Below the pieces are notes generated by a model. That model searched no databases and was not told the DNA's origin. It worked only from the letters and a program-made list of their open reading frames with translations. From NCBI RefSeq assembly GCF_000744095.1, contig NZ_JQLI01000001.1, forward strand, positions 3,720,001 to 3,784,000: DNA of 64,000 nucleotides, read 5' to 3'. The DNA is from Cupriavidus necator A5-1 (GTDB lineage: Bacteria; Pseudomonadota; Gammaproteobacteria; Burkholderiales; Burkholderiaceae). The position numbers were made by a program, and so were the translations under genes. Shown piece by piece: positions 1 through 9,122 of the stretch (the stretch's first letter is position 1; each line of letters starts with the position of its first letter).

Positions 1-1
1 C

Positions 2-454
2 GGCGCCACGCAGTCCTGCCTGGTGTTCCGCATCGGCGATGAATGGCTGGCCCTGCCGACCGCGGCGCTGGGCGAGGTCACGGCCCCCGCCCCGGTCCAT
101 TCGCTGCCGCACCGGCGCGATGCCGCGATGCTGGGGCTGGCCGCGGTGCGCGGCAACCTCCTGGCCTGCCTGTCGCTGGCGCGGCTGTTCGACGCGGGCG
201 CCGCGCCGGCCGACAGCCACGGTAACGGCACCCGCTTCCTGATCCTCGGCCAGGGCCGCGGCGCCATCGCGCTGCCGGTGGCCGAGGTGTCCGGCATCGC
301 CCGCGTACCGCAGCACGCGCTGCAGCCGTTGCCCGCCACGCTCGCGCGTGCGTCGGCGCGCTATACGCAGGCGCTGTTCGCCGACCAGGGCCGCACCGTC
401 GGGCTGCTCGACGCGGCCCTGGTGCGCCAGGCGCTGGCACGGAGCCTGGCATGA
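2..454 (+). CDS. wspD: WspD-like CheW-domain coupling protein (5' partial)
   Basis: The window opens inside this gene; the reading frame is open from base 2 and only the last 150 residues are present. They form a CheW-like domain (LVFRIGDEWLALP at the start, then VRGNLLACLSL and TRFLILGQGRGAIALPV), the SH3-like coupling fold that links a chemoreceptor to a CheA-type kinase. The stop overlaps the start of the next gene (ATGA at 451-454), so the two are translationally coupled. The order CheW - CheA/receiver - CheB - GGDEF that follows is diagnostic of the wsp surface-sensing operon, so I read this as WspD rather than a flagellar CheW. WspA, B and C must lie to the left. Confidence 0.85.
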   Translation, partial: GATQSCLVFRIGDEWLALPTAALGEVTAPAPVHSLPHRRDAAMLGLAAVRGNLLACLSLARLFDAGAAPADSHGNGTRFLILGQGRGAIALPVAEVSGIARVPQHALQPLPATLARASARYTQALFADQGRTVGLLDAALVRQALARSLA

Positions 455-1248
455 ATCCCGAGCAATTGCGCGACGCCTCGCTGCTGGAGCTGTTCGCGCT
501 CGAAGCCGAATCCCAGGCCGACGTGCTCAATGCCGGGCTGCTGGCGCTGGAGCGCAACCCGGCCGCGGCCGACCAGCTCGAAGCCTGCATGCGCGCCGCG
601 CATTCGCTCAAAGGCGCGGCACGCATTGTCGGGCTGGACGGCGGCGTGCGCGTCGCGCATGCGATGGAAGACTGCCTGGTGGCCGCGCAGGGCGGCATGC
701 CGCTGACCGCCGCGCATATCGATGCGCTGCTGCAAGGCACCGACCTGCTGCTGCACATCGGCCATCCGCCCGGCGGCGACCTGGGCTGGGCCGACGGCGC
801 CGGCCGCGCGCAGATCGATGCGGTGGTGCAGCGGCTGGGCACGCTGGACGGCGGCGCGGCGGCGCCGTTCGCCACGGCCCCGGCGCCGCTGCCGGAGCCA
901 TCGCAAACCGTGGCAGCCGAACCGGAACCCGCCGCTTCCGCGGCGCCTCCTGCGGATAGCGCCGAGCCGCTGGCCGCGCCACCACCGCAAACGCCGTCCC
1001 CTGCGACTGGGGCCGACGGGCACGAACGCATGCTGCGCGTCAGCGCCGACACGCTCGACCAGTTGCTGGCGTTGTCCGGCGAGGCCATGGTCGAGTCGCA
1101 CTGGCTGCGCCCCTTCGGCAAGTCGCTGCAGAAGGCCAGGCGCCAGCAGGCGCGCGCGCTGCATGCCGCCGATACGCTGAAGGAGGCGCTGCAGCAAGTG
1201 CTGGACGGCAACGCCGGCGCGGCCGGCAGCGCGCGCGCGCGGCGCTGA
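451..1248 (+). CDS. wspE: WspE hybrid kinase, N-terminal part (frame broken at its end)
   Basis: The first 265 codons of a CheA-type hybrid histidine kinase. Residues 10-110 are the Hpt domain; the phospho-accepting His is H51 in AHSLKGAARIVGL. An Ala/Pro-rich linker (about 140-190) follows, then the start of the dimerisation helices (LRVSADTLDQLLALSGEAMV). The frame hits TGA at 1246-1248 just after a run of six GC units (1229-1240). The missing continuation (ALTTLRELLDD...) is present in another frame immediately downstream, so a one-base loss or one extra GC unit has split wspE. As it stands the product has the phosphotransfer domain but no ATP-binding domain. Either a real mutation or a sequencing error; the sequence alone cannot decide. 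Confidence 0.85.
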   Translation: MNPEQLRDASLLELFALEAESQADVLNAGLLALERNPAAADQLEACMRAAHSLKGAARIVGLDGGVRVAHAMEDCLVAAQGGMPLTAAHIDALLQGTDLLLHIGHPPGGDLGWADGAGRAQIDAVVQRLGTLDGGAAAPFATAPAPLPEPSQTVAAEPEPAASAAPPADSAEPLAAPPPQTPSPATGADGHERMLRVSADTLDQLLALSGEAMVESHWLRPFGKSLQKARRQQARALHAADTLKEALQQVLDGNAGAAGSARARR

Positions 1249-1253
1249 CGACA

Positions 1254-2786
1254 TTGCGCGAGCTGCTGGATGACGGCCACAGCCAGCTCGCCGAGCGACT
1301 GGAAGAGTTCGACCAGTACGACCATCGCGCCACGCGGCTGGCGCGCCGGCTCTATGACAGCGCGCTGGCCTCGCGCATGCGGCCGCTGGCGGACGGCCTG
1401 ACCGGCTACGCCCGCATGGTGCGCGACCTCGGCCGCAGCCTCGACAAGTCCGTGCACCTGGAGCTGATCGGCGCGGGCACGCAGGTGGACCGCGACATCC
1501 TGGAAGCGCTGGACGCGCCGCTGGCGCACTTGTTGCGCAACGCCGTCGACCACGGCATCGAGCCGCCCGAGGTACGCGCCGCGCAGGGCAAGCCCGCCGA
1601 GGGCCGCATCACGCTGCAGGCGCGCCACAATGCGGGCCGGCTGGTGATCGAGATCTTCGACGACGGCGCGGGCGTCGACCTGGAGGCCTTGCGTCGCGCC
1701 ATCGTGCGCCGGCGCCTGGCCTCGGAAGATACCGCCACGCGGCTGTCGCAGGCCGAGCTGCTCGACTTCCTGCTGCTGCCCGGCTTCAGCATGCGCGACA
1801 CCGTGTCCGAGGTCTCGGGCCGCGGCGTGGGCCTGGACGCGGTGCAGGAAATGGTGCGGCGCGTGCGCGGCAGCCTGCGCCTGACGCAGCAGCCGGGGCT
1901 CGGCCTGCATTTCCAACTGGAGTTGCCGCTGACGCTGTCGGTGGTGCGCACGCTGCTGGTGGAGGTCGCGGGCGAGGCCTATGCCTTTCCGCTGGGCCGC
2001 GTGCTGCGCGCGGCCGCGGTGGCGCGCAGCGAGATCGAGCAGACCGAAGGCCACCAGCATTTCCGCCACGAAGGCCGCGCGGTGGGCCTGGTCAGCGCCG
2101 CGCAGGTGCTGCAGCGGCCCGAGAGCGCGCAGGAACAAGACGATGTGCCGGTGGTGATCGTGGGCGAGGCGGAGCGGACCTACGGCATCGCCGTCGACCG
2201 CATGCTGGGCGAGCGGCTGCTGGTGGTGCAGCCGCTGCCGGCGGCGCTGGGCAAGGTCAAGGACATTGCCGCCGGCAGCCTGACCGACGACGGCACGCCG
2301 GTGCTGATCTTCGACGTGGAGGACGTGATCCGCTCGGTCGAGAAGCTGGTATCCGAGGGCCGCATCGCCGGCGTGCGCCAGGCGGCCGCGGCCAGCGTGC
2401 AGGTGCGCGCGCGGCGCGTGCTGGTGATCGATGACTCGCTCACCGTGCGCGAACTGCAGCGCAAGCTGCTGGCCGGGCGTGGCTACGACGTGGCGGTGGC
2501 GGTCGATGGCATGGACGGCTGGAACGTGCTGCGCGCCGAGCCCTTCGACCTGGTCATCACCGATATCGACATGCCGCGCATGGACGGCATCGAGCTGGTG
2601 CGCCGCATCCGGCAGGACGCCGCACTGCGCCAGCTGCCGGTGATGGTGGTGTCGTACAAGGACCGCGAACAGGACCGCCAGCGCGGCCTGGAGGCGGGCG
2701 CGGATTACTATCTGGCCAAGGGCAGTTTCCACGACGCCGCGCTGCTGGACGCGGTAAATGATCTGATCGGCGAGGCACGTACATGA
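1254..2786 (+). CDS. wspE: WspE hybrid kinase, C-terminal part (kinase, CheW-like and receiver domains)
   Basis: Second part of the split wspE. It starts inside the dimerisation helices and carries the HATPase of CheA kinases: N box LLRNAVDHGIEPPEVR, G1 DDGAGVD, G2 GRGVGLDAVQEMV. A CheW-like regulatory domain follows (about residues 225-370), then a C-terminal receiver domain with the DD pair in VLVIDDSLTV, phospho-Asp in FDLVITDIDMPRMDG and Lys in YYLAKG. No convincing start codon or ribosome site lies at its 5' end, which fits a frameshift product and not an independent gene. Together with the first part the length (about 775 residues) is normal for WspE. In other bacteria WspE phosphorylates WspR and WspF. 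The stop overlaps the wspF start (ATGA at 2783-2786). Confidence 0.85.
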   Translation: MRELLDDGHSQLAERLEEFDQYDHRATRLARRLYDSALASRMRPLADGLTGYARMVRDLGRSLDKSVHLELIGAGTQVDRDILEALDAPLAHLLRNAVDHGIEPPEVRAAQGKPAEGRITLQARHNAGRLVIEIFDDGAGVDLEALRRAIVRRRLASEDTATRLSQAELLDFLLLPGFSMRDTVSEVSGRGVGLDAVQEMVRRVRGSLRLTQQPGLGLHFQLELPLTLSVVRTLLVEVAGEAYAFPLGRVLRAAAVARSEIEQTEGHQHFRHEGRAVGLVSAAQVLQRPESAQEQDDVPVVIVGEAERTYGIAVDRMLGERLLVVQPLPAALGKVKDIAAGSLTDDGTPVLIFDVEDVIRSVEKLVSEGRIAGVRQAAAASVQVRARRVLVIDDSLTVRELQRKLLAGRGYDVAVAVDGMDGWNVLRAEPFDLVITDIDMPRMDGIELVRRIRQDAALRQLPVMVVSYKDREQDRQRGLEAGADYYLAKGSFHDAALLDAVNDLIGEART

Positions 2787-3805
2787 AAATCGGCATCGTC
2801 AACGACTCGCCGCTCGCGGTGGCCGCGCTGCGCCGGGCGCTTGCGCTCGACCCGTCCTTCGAGATCGCCTGGGTCGCCGGCGACGGCGCGCAGGCCGTGC
2901 AGATGGCCGCCAGCCACACGCCGGACCTGATCCTGATGGACCTGCTGATGCCGGTGATGGACGGCGTCGAGGCCACGCGCCGCATCATGGCCGAAACGCC
3001 CTGTGCGATCGTGGTGGTCACCATGGACCTGGGCCGCAATGCCTCGCAGGTGTTCGACGCGATGGGCCATGGCGCCATCGATGCGGTCGACACCCCAACG
3101 TTGGCCGAAGCCGATGCGCAGCTCGCCGCCGGGCCGCTGTTGCGCAAGCTGCGCAATATCGGCCGGCTGCTGGCCGGCCGCGTCGCACCGCAGCACACGC
3201 TGGCGGCGCCGCCACGCGCGGTGGCCGCGCCGCGGCTGGTGGCTATCGGCGCCTCGGCCGGCGGGCCCGCCGCGCTGGCCACGCTGCTGGGCGCGCTGCC
3301 GGCCGATTTCGGCGCGGCGGTGGTCACGGTGCAGCATGTGGACGAGGCCTTTGCCGCGGGCATGGCCGACTGGCTCGACGGCCAGTGCGCGCTGCCGGTG
3401 CGCCTGGCGCGCGCCGGCGACACGCCGCGGGCGGGCACGGTGTTGCTGGCAGGCACCAACGACCACCTGCGCCTGACCAGCCCCACGCGCATGGCCTACA
3501 CTGAGCAACCGTGCGACTACCTGTACCGGCCTTCCATCGACGTCTTCTTTGAAAGCGTGGTGGAGCACTGGCGCGGCGACGTGGTCGGCGTGCTGCTGAC
3601 CGGCATGGGGCGCGACGGCGCGCTCGGACTGAAGGCGATGCGCGAGCGCGGCTTCCTCACCATCGCCCAGGACCGCGCCACCAGCGCCGTGTACGGCATG
3701 CCCAAGGCCGCCGCGGCCATGGGCGCCGCCGCCGAGATCCTGCCGCTGCCGCGCATCGCGCCGCGCCTGGTGCAGGTTTGCGGCAGCCGTACCGTACTAC
3801 CCTGA
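2783..3805 (+). CDS. wspF: WspF, CheB-type receptor methylesterase
   Basis: 340 residues. An N-terminal receiver domain (1-120; phospho-Asp D53 in [14 protein letters not shown]) is joined to a CheB methylesterase domain. The catalytic triad is visible: S158 in [13 protein letters not shown]185 in VTVQHVD and D278 in [11 protein letters not shown]. In the Wsp pathway the phosphorylated protein demethylates the receptor WspA and so resets signalling; loss of WspF gives constitutive WspR activity and a wrinkly, biofilm-forming phenotype in Pseudomonas (established for that system). All key residues are intact here, in contrast to the frameshifted kinase upstream. Start chosen at ATG 2783 because it overlaps the preceding stop. 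Confidence 0.92.
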   Translation: MKIGIVNDSPLAVAALRRALALDPSFEIAWVAGDGAQAVQMAASHTPDLILMDLLMPVMDGVEATRRIMAETPCAIVVVTMDLGRNASQVFDAMGHGAIDAVDTPTLAEADAQLAAGPLLRKLRNIGRLLAGRVAPQHTLAAPPRAVAAPRLVAIGASAGGPAALATLLGALPADFGAAVVTVQHVDEAFAAGMADWLDGQCALPVRLARAGDTPRAGTVLLAGTNDHLRLTSPTRMAYTEQPCDYLYRPSIDVFFESVVEHWRGDVVGVLLTGMGRDGALGLKAMRERGFLTIAQDRATSAVYGMPKAAAAMGAAAEILPLPRIAPRLVQVCGSRTVLP

Positions 3806-3844
3806 CGAGGCGCTTTCCAGGCAGATAGCGAAAAACTGTCATAC

Positions 3845-3864
3845 GTCCCGGGCGGCACCGGGAC
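3845..3864 (+). other. Perfect hairpin between wspF and wspR
   Basis: Seven-base arms GTCCCGG (3845-3851) and CCGGGAC (3858-3864) around a six-base loop. There is no T run after it, so it is not a classical terminator. It lies 24 bases before the wspR start in an 82-base gap, where it could affect wspR translation or mRNA processing. Function not known. Confidence 0.4.
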
Positions 3865-3887
3865 AGCACACCCAGGACCCCGAAACA

Positions 3888-4916
3888 ATGCAACCCGAAC
3901 ACCCAGCCCCTACCAGACCCGCCAGCCCAGGCGCGGCCACGCAAGAGAACGTGGCAATGGTGCTGCTGGTGGACGACCAGGCCATGGTCGGCGAGGCCGT
4001 GCGCCGCGCCCTGTCGACCGAGCCGGACATCGACTTCCACTACTGCGCCAACCCCGACGAGGCGGTCGCCGTGGCCGCGCGCACCAAGCCCACCGTGATC
4101 CTGCAGGACCTGGTGATGCCGGGCGTTGACGGCCTGACGCTGGTCAGGCGCTACCGCGACAACCCCGCCACGCGCGATATTCCGATCATCGTGCTGTCGA
4201 CCAAGGAAGAAGCCGCGATGAAGAGCGCGGCGTTCGCGGCCGGGGCCAACGATTACCTGGTCAAGCTGCCCGACAGCATCGAGCTGATCGCGCGCATCCG
4301 CTACCACTCACGCTCCTACCTCAACTTGCTGCAGCGCGACGAGGCTTATCGCGCGCTGCGGCAAAGCCAGCAGCAGCTGCTCGAGACCAACCTGGAGCTG
4401 CAGCGGCTGACCAATTCAGACGGCCTGACCGGGCTGTCCAACCGCCGCTACTTCGACGAATACCTCGGCGCCGAATGGCGCCGCGCGCAGCGCGAGCAGA
4501 CGCAGGTGGCGTTGCTGATGCTCGATGTCGACAGTTTCAAGGCGTACAACGACACTTACGGGCACGTTGCCGGCGACGAGGTGCTGCGCCGCGTCGCCAC
4601 GGTGCTTCGCAACAACTGCACGCGCGCGGCCGACCTGCCGGCGCGCTTTGGCGGCGAAGAATTCTCGATGGTGCTGCCGGGTACCTCGCCGGGCGGCGTG
4701 CGGCTGCTGGCCGAAAAGGTGCGGCGCTCGGTCGAGGCGCTGCGCATCGTCCACAGCGGTTCGCCCACCAGCGACTGCGTCACCGTCAGCATCGGCGGTG
4801 CCGTGCTGGTGCCACAGCCTGAGGAGCCGGCAAGCCGGCTGGTGGAAGTGGCGGACGCCGGGCTCTATCAGGCCAAGCGCAATGGCCGCAACCAGGTGAT
4901 GATGTCATTGCCGTGA
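3888..4916 (+). CDS. wspR: WspR, response regulator diguanylate cyclase
   Basis: 342 residues. Receiver domain at about 22-145 (VDD pair in [12 protein letters not shown], phospho-acceptor in [13 protein letters not shown], Lys in YLVKLPD), a coiled linker rich in Gln/Leu (about 150-175), then a GGDEF domain. The active-site motif reads GGEEF (in [14 protein letters not shown]), a functional variant, and the inhibitory I-site RxxD is present as RAAD exactly five residues upstream. The protein therefore should make c-di-GMP from two GTP and be product-inhibited. It is the output of the Wsp pathway. It is the last gene of the operon. Confidence 0.95.
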   Translation: MQPEHPAPTRPASPGAATQENVAMVLLVDDQAMVGEAVRRALSTEPDIDFHYCANPDEAVAVAARTKPTVILQDLVMPGVDGLTLVRRYRDNPATRDIPIIVLSTKEEAAMKSAAFAAGANDYLVKLPDSIELIARIRYHSRSYLNLLQRDEAYRALRQSQQQLLETNLELQRLTNSDGLTGLSNRRYFDEYLGAEWRRAQREQTQVALLMLDVDSFKAYNDTYGHVAGDEVLRRVATVLRNNCTRAADLPARFGGEEFSMVLPGTSPGGVRLLAEKVRRSVEALRIVHSGSPTSDCVTVSIGGAVLVPQPEEPASRLVEVADAGLYQAKRNGRNQVMMSLP

Positions 4917-5274
4917 ACAGAAGCAGACTGCGGAACCGCACCACGGAACTCTCGGTCTGAGCACAAACACGGGGCGGCAACAACCGGTTACACACTCGCA
5001 CCTTTTGCGCAGCCGCCCCCCTTCCGCCCGCGCGGCCATGCGCTGACTGGCTTTGCCCCCACACCGCCTCCTGTCCGAATCACTTCTTGTCGGAATCGTC
5101 CGACATGGAATTCGGAACCGCGCGCCTGCCTTGTATCAGCGCTGCTACCTATCGTTGCATCACGGCAAGCGCAATCGCCGCGCCTGCAGCAGATAGCAAA
5201 CTGGCCACGCGACCGTCGCGCCCAGCGCGGATACGGGCCAGCTCGTCTCTGATTCCAACGGTAAGAGGTGACCC
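4917..5274. other. Gene-free stretch after wspR
   Basis: 358 bases with no supported gene. It contains an imperfect set of GTCGGA/TCCGAC repeats, including a 6-base stem GTCGGA (5089-5094) / TCCGAC (5099-5104) with loop ATCG. The promoter of the DUF4397 gene must lie here but no clear -35/-10 pair was identified. Confidence 0.5.
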
Positions 5275-6054
5275 ATGTTCCGATCCAAAACCAGTCTTAT
5301 CCTCGGTCTCGCCCTGGCCGCAACGGCAGTCCTGTCGGCCTGCGGTGGCGGCGACGATGGCATCGATGACCGCGTCGGGCTGAGCAAGCCCTCGATCCGC
5401 GCGATCCACGCAGTGACCGGCGGCCCGAACGTCGACGTGCTGCAGAACGGTGTCAAGACCAGCTTCCTGAACAAGCCCTACAAGTTCGTCTCGACCTACT
5501 TCAATGTGGAGACGGGCAACCAGCTGATCTCCTTCAACGTCGCCGGCACGCAGACTGAACTGGCGCGGGCCACGCTCGTCGCGGCCACCGGCCATAAATA
5601 CACCGTGGTGGCGCTGCCGGGTGCAACCGTTGCCGAAGCGCTGACTATCGACGATCCGTTCGGGAAGGGCCTGCTGTCGAACAAGGCGCGCGTGCGCAGC
5701 CTGAACGCCTCGTTCAATGCGCAGAACGTTGATATCTACGTGACCATGCCTGCGATCGACCTGAACTCGGTAGGACCGACCTTCGGCGCCGTGGCGTACA
5801 AGCAGGCCTCGCCGGCTTCGGGCCAGGACTCGATTGAGCTGGATGGCGGCACCTATCGCCTGCGCATCACGCCGGCAGGCAGCAAGACGGTGATCTTTGA
5901 CTCGGGTGCGCTCACGCTGGCCAACAATGCCGACTGGCTGATCACGACCATCCCGGTCGACGGCATCGGCGCGACCGTGCCGAACAAGATCAAGGTGCTG
6001 GTGGCGCGCGGCGATGACGAGGCGCAAGCCGGCCTGGAACTGGTGACGCAGTAA
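5275..6054 (+). CDS. DUF4397 domain lipoprotein
   Basis: 259 residues. Residues 1-22 are a lipoprotein signal ending in the lipobox LSAC, so the mature protein should be lipid-anchored in the envelope. The rest matches the DUF4397 type (beta-rich repeats such as SIRAIHAVTGGPNVDVLQNG and VRSLNASFNAQNVDIYVT, about 120 residues apart). The biochemical role of the family is unknown. The start ATG has GAGGTG a few bases upstream. It is monocistronic: a strong terminator follows at 6112-6140. Confidence 0.85.
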   Translation: MFRSKTSLILGLALAATAVLSACGGGDDGIDDRVGLSKPSIRAIHAVTGGPNVDVLQNGVKTSFLNKPYKFVSTYFNVETGNQLISFNVAGTQTELARATLVAATGHKYTVVALPGATVAEALTIDDPFGKGLLSNKARVRSLNASFNAQNVDIYVTMPAIDLNSVGPTFGAVAYKQASPASGQDSIELDGGTYRLRITPAGSKTVIFDSGALTLANNADWLITTIPVDGIGATVPNKIKVLVARGDDEAQAGLELVTQ

Positions 6055-6111
6055 GCGCCCGCAGCCCGTTTCGCGCCTGCCCGCACTCCGTGTGCGGGTC
6101 AGGCAGGCAGG

Positions 6112-6140
6112 AGGCCGATCCGAGAGGGTCGGCCTTTTTT
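6112..6140 (+). terminator. Rho-independent terminator after the DUF4397 gene
   Basis: Arms AGGCCGA (6112-6118) and TCGGCCT (6129-6135) followed by a run of T to 6140. The regulator gene on the other strand ends at 6141, so this terminator also separates two convergent genes. Confidence 0.85.
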
Positions 6141-6515
6141 CTATGGAGTGGCGCCGCCCTGATGGATGTCGTCGCCGTCGCCCGGCGCGAGGTCCGCCTT
6201 CAGCACGGCGAGATGCGCTATGTACTGCTCCAGCTCGGCGCGCCCGCGTTCGGTAATGCAGTAGACGCGGCCGCTGCCTTCGACCAGTTCGGCGGTGATG
6301 GCACGCGCCATCATCAGGCTGCGCAGCACCGGCCGCAGCGAGCGGATGTTCTTGTCGATGCCGCGCTCGCGCAGGCGGTCGACCAGGTTCATGACCGTGG
6401 ACGGGCTTGACTGGACGAGCTTGAGAACGTAGACGCGGGAAAAAAACCGGTCAAGGGTAGGCGGTTTCATGGGCGCTGTCGGCGCACCCGATGGTGCGGG
6501 AATCCTGATCATCAT
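6141..6515 (-). CDS. PadR-like winged-helix regulator
   Basis: 124 residues from the upstream ATG at 6515, or 109 from the ATG at 6470 (MKPPTLDRFF); no clear ribosome site favours either. The body has a winged-helix pattern like PadR/MarR families: a first helix FFSRVYVLKLVQSSP, a recognition region LRERGIDKNIRSLRPVLRSL, then the wing GSGRVYCITERGRAEL. The wing sequence resembles the PadR GxRVYxxTxxGR signature. It probably binds DNA as a dimer. It lies downstream of tctAB on the same strand with a gap of about 180 bases. Target unknown. Confidence 0.65.
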   Translation of the reverse strand: MMIRIPAPSGAPTAPMKPPTLDRFFSRVYVLKLVQSSPSTVMNLVDRLRERGIDKNIRSLRPVLRSLMMARAITAELVEGSGRVYCITERGRAELEQYIAHLAVLKADLAPGDGDDIHQGGATP

Positions 6516-6694
6516 GCGCAGCCCATGACTGCTGCCGCAGTCGGGCACTCTCTTGTCGAAAATGACGGGCCGGCACGGGGCACGGCGGTCCGCGAAAAAA
6601 AAGAGGGGTGCGCGAAGGCACCCCGAATGCTTGCATTGTGTGCGCCGCCTTTCATGAACCGTCTGGGCGGCGCAGTCCCGGGGCGCGCGCGGCG

Positions 6695-8197
6695 CTATTC
6701 TTCCTGGAACGCTTCTTCGCGCTTGGCCTTGATCGACGGCAGGGCCACCACCGCCACCAGCGCCGCGGCGGCGATCAGCAGGCCGACCGACAGCGGGCGC
6801 GTCACGAACACGGTGAAGTCGCCACGCGACAGCAGCAGCGACCGGCGGAAGTTCTCTTCCATCATCGGCCCCAGCACGAAGCCCAGCAGCAGCGGCGCCG
6901 GCTCGCACTTGAGCTTCAGGAACAGATAGCCGATCACGCCGAAGCCGGCCGCCATGAACACGTCGAAGGTCTGGTTGTTGACCGAGTACACGCCGATGCC
7001 GCAGAACACCAGGATCGCCGGGTAGAGGAAGCGGTAAGGCACGGTCAGCAGCTTCACCCAGATGCCGATCATCGGCAGGTTCAGGATGATGAGCATCAGG
7101 TTGCCGATCCACATCGAGGCGATCAGGCCCCAGAACAGCGCCGGGTTGCTGGTCATCACCTGCGGGCCGGGCTGGATGTTGTGGATGGTCATCGCCCCCA
7201 CCATCAGCGCCATCACCGCGTTGGGCGGAATGCCCAGCGTCAGCAGCGGAATGAACGAAGTCTGCGCCGCGGCGTTGTTGGCCGATTCCGGACCTGCCAC
7301 GCCTTCGATCGCGCCCTTGCCGAATTCATGCGCGAACTTGGAGGTCTTCTTCTCCAGCGAATACGCTGCAAACGAAGCCAGTGCCGCACCGCCGCCCGGC
7401 AGGATGCCCAATGCCGAACCCAGCGCGGTGCCGCGCAGCACCGCCGGGATCATGCGCCTGAAGTCTTCCTTGTTCGGGAACAGGTTAGTCACGCGGTCAG
7501 TGAAGGTCTCGCGAGCCTCCTTCTGTTCCAGGTTCGCGATGATTTCCGCGAAGCCGAACATGCCCATGGCCAATGCAACGAAGTCGATGCCGTCGGTCAG
7601 CTCGGGAACGTCGAACGAGAAGCGCGCGGCGCCCGAGTTCACGTCAGTACCGATCAGGCCCAGCAGCAGGCCCAGCACGATCATGGCAACCGCCTTGGGC
7701 AGCGAGCCCGAAGCCAGCACGACGGCGCCGATCAGGCCCAGCACCATCAGCGAGAAGTACTCGGCGGGGCCGAACTTGAACGCCAGCTCCGACAGCGGCG
7801 TGGCAAACGCAGCCAGGATCAGCGTGGCGACGCAGCCGGCAAAGAACGAGCCCAGGCCCGCCGTTGCCAGCGCCACCCCCGCTCGCCCTCGCCTGGCCAT
7901 CTGGTAGCCGTCGATCGTGGTCACCACTGACGACGATTCGCCCGGCAGGTTCACCAGGATGGCGGTGGTCGAGCCACCGTACTGCGCGCCGTAGTAAATA
8001 CCGGCCAGCATGATCAGCGCTGCCACCGGCGGCAGCGTGTAGGTGACCGGCAACAGCATGGCGATGGTAGCCAGCGGCCCCAGGCCCGGCAGCACCCCGA
8101 TCAGCGTCCCCAGCACGCAGCCGAGGAAGGCGTAGGCCAGGTTCTGCAGCGACAGCGCCGTGGAGAAACCCAGCGCAAGGTGATCAAACAATTCCAT
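6695..8197 (-). CDS. tctA: Tripartite tricarboxylate transporter, large membrane subunit TctA
   Basis: 500 residues, about 11-12 membrane segments. The N-terminal signature of TctA is present (GTLIGVLPGLGPLATIAMLLPVTY at about 33-56, AGIYYGAQYGGSTTAILVNLPGE at 65-87, and a second copy of the glycine/proline motif around GILPGGGAALASFAAYSLEKK). TctA is the large channel subunit of TTT systems, which take up carboxylates delivered by a periplasmic binding protein. It is directly preceded by tctB with a 13-base gap. No tctC (Bug-type binding protein) gene is in the neighbourhood. Confidence 0.93.
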   Translation of the reverse strand: MELFDHLALGFSTALSLQNLAYAFLGCVLGTLIGVLPGLGPLATIAMLLPVTYTLPPVAALIMLAGIYYGAQYGGSTTAILVNLPGESSSVVTTIDGYQMARRGRAGVALATAGLGSFFAGCVATLILAAFATPLSELAFKFGPAEYFSLMVLGLIGAVVLASGSLPKAVAMIVLGLLLGLIGTDVNSGAARFSFDVPELTDGIDFVALAMGMFGFAEIIANLEQKEARETFTDRVTNLFPNKEDFRRMIPAVLRGTALGSALGILPGGGAALASFAAYSLEKKTSKFAHEFGKGAIEGVAGPESANNAAAQTSFIPLLTLGIPPNAVMALMVGAMTIHNIQPGPQVMTSNPALFWGLIASMWIGNLMLIILNLPMIGIWVKLLTVPYRFLYPAILVFCGIGVYSVNNQTFDVFMAAGFGVIGYLFLKLKCEPAPLLLGFVLGPMMEENFRRSLLLSRGDFTVFVTRPLSVGLLIAAAALVAVVALPSIKAKREEAFQEE

Positions 8198-8210
8198 GGT
8201 CGGCGTCTCC

Positions 8211-8672
8211 TTAACCGGTGATGAAGGCCGGCCACACCGGCATCTGCAGGTTGATGCCGTAGACGAAGGCGCCCAGGCTGATCAGCACCAGCACCACGGC
8301 GTTGAGCAGCGCACCCTTCCAGCTGAACTCATGGCTGGCCATCGACGACACCATGACCAGCACGAACACCGACAGCACCATGCCCAGCGGCTTGAGCAGC
8401 AGGCCGAACAGCACCACCGAGCCCAGGATCCACAACAGCGTCTTCACGTCCCAGCGCGCGAGATGGTCTTCCTCGCCCCTGGACGACAGCGAAGACAACA
8501 GCACCACCGCGCCGAGCACGGCAAGCACCAGTCCCAGCAGGAAGGGGAAATATCCGGGTCCCATCTTTGCGGCCGTTCCCATGGAATAGCCGCGAGCGAC
8601 CCAGGAAAAGCCCAGACCGACCAGAACGAACATCAGGCCGGAGGCAAAGTCCTTTTGGCTGCGTATGCGCAA
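8211..8672 (-). CDS. tctB: Tripartite tricarboxylate transporter, small membrane subunit TctB
   Basis: 153 residues, four predicted membrane segments (e.g. GLMFVLVGLGFSWVARGY, YFPFLLGLVLAVLGAVVLL). The start is decided by the ribosome site: GAGGAG at 8680-8685 lies seven bases before a TTG codon at 8672 (protein MRIRSQKDF...); no ATG is suitably placed. TctB is the small partner of TctA in carboxylate uptake. First gene of a tctB-tctA operon that lacks the usual tctC in front. Confidence 0.88.
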   Translation of the reverse strand: MRIRSQKDFASGLMFVLVGLGFSWVARGYSMGTAAKMGPGYFPFLLGLVLAVLGAVVLLSSLSSRGEEDHLARWDVKTLLWILGSVVLFGLLLKPLGMVLSVFVLVMVSSMASHEFSWKGALLNAVVLVLISLGAFVYGINLQMPVWPAFITG

Positions 8673-9122
8673 AATGATTCTCCTCAAAGTTCACGAAATT
8701 CCGTGCCGGGTCGTGCGCTGGCTCTGGCGCAACGAGACATGCGCAAGGCATGCTCCCCGACGGTTGAACCGAACCTTAGAGACGCGATCTTTCAGGCGCC
8801 TTTCATTTGTCTTGGCTTAGGGGTATTTACCGATGCGCCAGAAAAACAGGGCTAAAGCCTGCGAGGCGAGCGAGGATCAATACATCATGTTGTGATGTAT
8901 TTTCGCTTCCAAAAATGGGGAGGAATATCGGCTGAGAAGAGCGCCGAACAAGACGGCACGCGCGCTTGCGTCAACGCAAGGCGCGGCCGGAAAGACGCGC
9001 GATCACAGCCTTGGGGACATGGCGCGCGTGCGCTGGGAGGGAGTGCCAGCGGTGACAAGATGACACGCCGATCTTTCGAATGGCTTTCAAGGCGCGAATA
9101 TTTTCCGCTGGAAAACGCTGCG
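8673..9122. other. Gene-free region upstream of tctBA
   Basis: 450 bases between tctB (reading left) and the end of the MATE gene. No supported gene. It is relatively AT-rich around 8780-8930 and contains the 9-base inverted repeat listed at 8879-8901. The tctBA promoter should be here. Confidence 0.5.
8879..8901. promoter_or_regulatory. Perfect 23-bp inverted repeat, probable operator
   Basis: Arms AATACATCA (8879-8887) and TGATGTATT (8893-8901) around TGTTG. It sits about 210 bases upstream of tctB. The short spacer and AT-rich arms look like a GntR- or FadR-type operator, though a following TTT means a weak terminator cannot be excluded. Confidence 0.5.

Noticed and set aside
78..2732. 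An 884-codon open frame antisense to wspDEF
   Set aside because: It is a shadow of third-position GC bias, His/Gln/Arg-rich, with no domain and directly opposite well-conserved Wsp genes.
2783..4916. Reading wspF/wspR as a general chemotaxis CheB and an unrelated GGDEF
   Set aside because: The gene order after a CheW-like and a CheA-receiver gene is that of the wsp operon, and the regulator has the WspR receiver-GGEEF layout.
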